A stretch of 64,000 nt of DNA, taken from contig NZ_KB898476.1 in the NCBI RefSeq assembly GCF_000377645.1, positions 62,001 to 126,000 on the forward strand, written 5' to 3'. Of the stretch, positions 63,313 to 64,000 are shown piece by piece (the stretch's first letter is position 1; the number at the start of each line of letters is the position of its first letter). Both the position numbers and the translations under genes were made by a program. The notes under the pieces were generated by a model that ran no database searches, was not told the origin of the DNA, and saw nothing but the letters and a program-made list of their open reading frames with translations. Origin of the DNA: Thiomonas sp. FB-6 (GTDB lineage: Bacteria; Pseudomonadota; Gammaproteobacteria; Burkholderiales; Burkholderiaceae_C).

Positions 63313-64000
63313 ATGCCCATGACCCAACGTCGTCAACTCTTCGTCCAGGCCGGCGCGGCCGCGGCCGCATTCGGCGGCCTGCTCGCCGCCGGCCCGGCCC
63401 GTGCCGCCGCCCACGCCTCGGCTTCGCTCGACCTGGCCCAGCCCGGCGCCTCCACCCTGCAGGCGCTGCACCTCCAGCTCGAGCGCGCAAGGCGCCGGCG
63501 TGATTTCAAGACCGTGCCCATGATCCTCACCGATCGCGCCGACTGGGACGACGAGGCCCTTCGCCTGCTGCGCGCCTATACCGGCGGGCCCAAGCAGGTC
63601 TGGGACAACACCGACGTGAAAAGTCCGTGGCTGAACCTGATGCGCAACGCGCTCAACGCCCAGGTCTGGTCCTGGGGCCATCCGGACTTCCTGGCCGTGT
63701 CGGCCACGCACGGCTCGGCCCATCTGGCGCTGTACGACGAGCATGTGTGGGCCAAGTACAAGCTCGCCGCGCTGATCGGCGCCAAGGCCGGCGGCAACAG
63801 CTACCTGGACACTCCGGCCGCCGCCGGGGCCGCGGCCTCGGATTTCGAGAACCCGGTCGGCGCCTTCTCCCCGGCGGACAACTCGGTCACGGTGCTGCAA
63901 CGCCGCGGCGTGGTGTTCCTGGCCTGTCACAACGCCATCTGGGAATTCAGCGGGGCGCTGATCGCCAAGGGCAACAATCCCGACAAGCTCAGCCACGAGC
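63313..64000 (+). CDS. Tat-exported protein of the thiosulfate/DsrE-neighbour type, N-terminal part
   Basis: 229 codons are visible before the right edge. The signal is a twin-arginine type: MTQRRQLFVQAGAAAAAFGGLLAAGPARAAA, start at 63313 or 63319. The mature part, beginning DLAQPGASTLQALHLQLERARRRRDFKTVPMILTDRADWDDEALRLLRAYTGGPKQVWDNTDVKSPWLNLMRNALNAQVWSWGHPDFLAVSATHGSAHLALYDEHVW and RRGVVFLACHNAIWE, resembles secreted proteins annotated as transcriptional-initiation Tat proteins in sulfur-oxidising betaproteobacteria. One conserved Cys in LACHNAIWE. Function not known. Confidence 0.6.
   Translation, partial: MPMTQRRQLFVQAGAAAAAFGGLLAAGPARAAAHASASLDLAQPGASTLQALHLQLERARRRRDFKTVPMILTDRADWDDEALRLLRAYTGGPKQVWDNTDVKSPWLNLMRNALNAQVWSWGHPDFLAVSATHGSAHLALYDEHVWAKYKLAALIGAKAGGNSYLDTPAAAGAAASDFENPVGAFSPADNSVTVLQRRGVVFLACHNAIWEFSGALIAKGNNPDKLSHE

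Overview
The window is a very GC-rich (about 70% by eye), densely coded bacterial chromosome segment. The gene content points to a betaproteobacterium of the order Burkholderiales: the fkpB-ispH pair, a kynB-kynU-kynA operon, ETF-ubiquinone oxidoreductase, the patatin / acetoacetate decarboxylase / 3-hydroxybutyrate dehydrogenase trio, NsrR-NnrS, FdxA, and aa3 oxidase subunit I. I cannot name a genus. Almost all of the window is ordinary chromosome. A short, less GC-rich patch beside a tRNA-Arg (about 42.0-43.9 kb) looks like mobile-element debris with a toxin-antitoxin pair.

Layout. 0-2.4 kb: ispH (cut by the left edge), fkpB, radC and an Smr-domain gene. 2.4-2.7 kb: a 270-bp element with 27-bp terminal inverted repeats, ending 12 bp before kynB. 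2.7-5.6 kb: the kyn operon for tryptophan breakdown to anthranilate. 5.6-12 kb (minus strand): truncated haemoglobin, a YbbP-type permease, prfC and a CYTH-CHAD protein. 12.3-16.4 kb: acyl-CoA dehydrogenase, a class III CoA-transferase and ETF-QO, with a perfect 20-bp palindrome over the ETF-QO promoter. 16.5-18.7 kb: ahpC-ahpF. 19.0-24.5 kb: a MocR-type regulator coupled to a TonB-like protein, an orphan sensor kinase and an HDOD protein.

24.5-30.6 kb is the most interesting block. It looks like a complete diffusible-signal-factor (DSF) quorum-sensing unit: an RpfC-like hybrid kinase (HisKA-HATPase-REC-Hpt) and an RpfG-like HD-GYP c-di-GMP phosphodiesterase on the minus strand, and, divergently, a dedicated acyl carrier protein, a ketosynthase overlapping it, and an RpfF-like DSF synthase carrying both catalytic glutamates. 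A chemoreceptor follows. The ACP/ketosynthase pair placed between the sensor and synthase genes is not part of the textbook rpf locus and suggests locally made acyl-ACP substrate for the signal.

32-34.4 kb: NsrR and NnrS (nitric oxide response), with a clear promoter and an inverted repeat before nnrS. 34.4-40.5 kb: ferredoxin fdxA and a sufBCDSUT iron-sulfur assembly operon, translationally coupled at four junctions. 40.7-42 kb: a SerA-like dehydrogenase. 42-44 kb: truncated LysR gene, hypothetical, higBA, tRNA-Arg. 44-50 kb: metallo-hydrolase, DUF4404-like protein, panD, a PEBP-family protein, a HupK-like hydrogenase-related orphan, thioesterase, an orphan ribbon-helix-helix protein, tRNA-Pro and dsbB. 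50-53 kb: patatin / adc / bdhA. 53-54.7 kb: a lone ctaD. 55-64 kb: a TPR membrane protein, LLM flavin oxidoreductase, a diguanylate cyclase, a secreted repeat protein, YbjQ, a small membrane protein, a nitrobindin-like gene broken by one in-frame TAG, an amidase, and a Tat-exported protein cut by the right edge.

All calls rest on reading the DNA and protein sequence. No database search was run.
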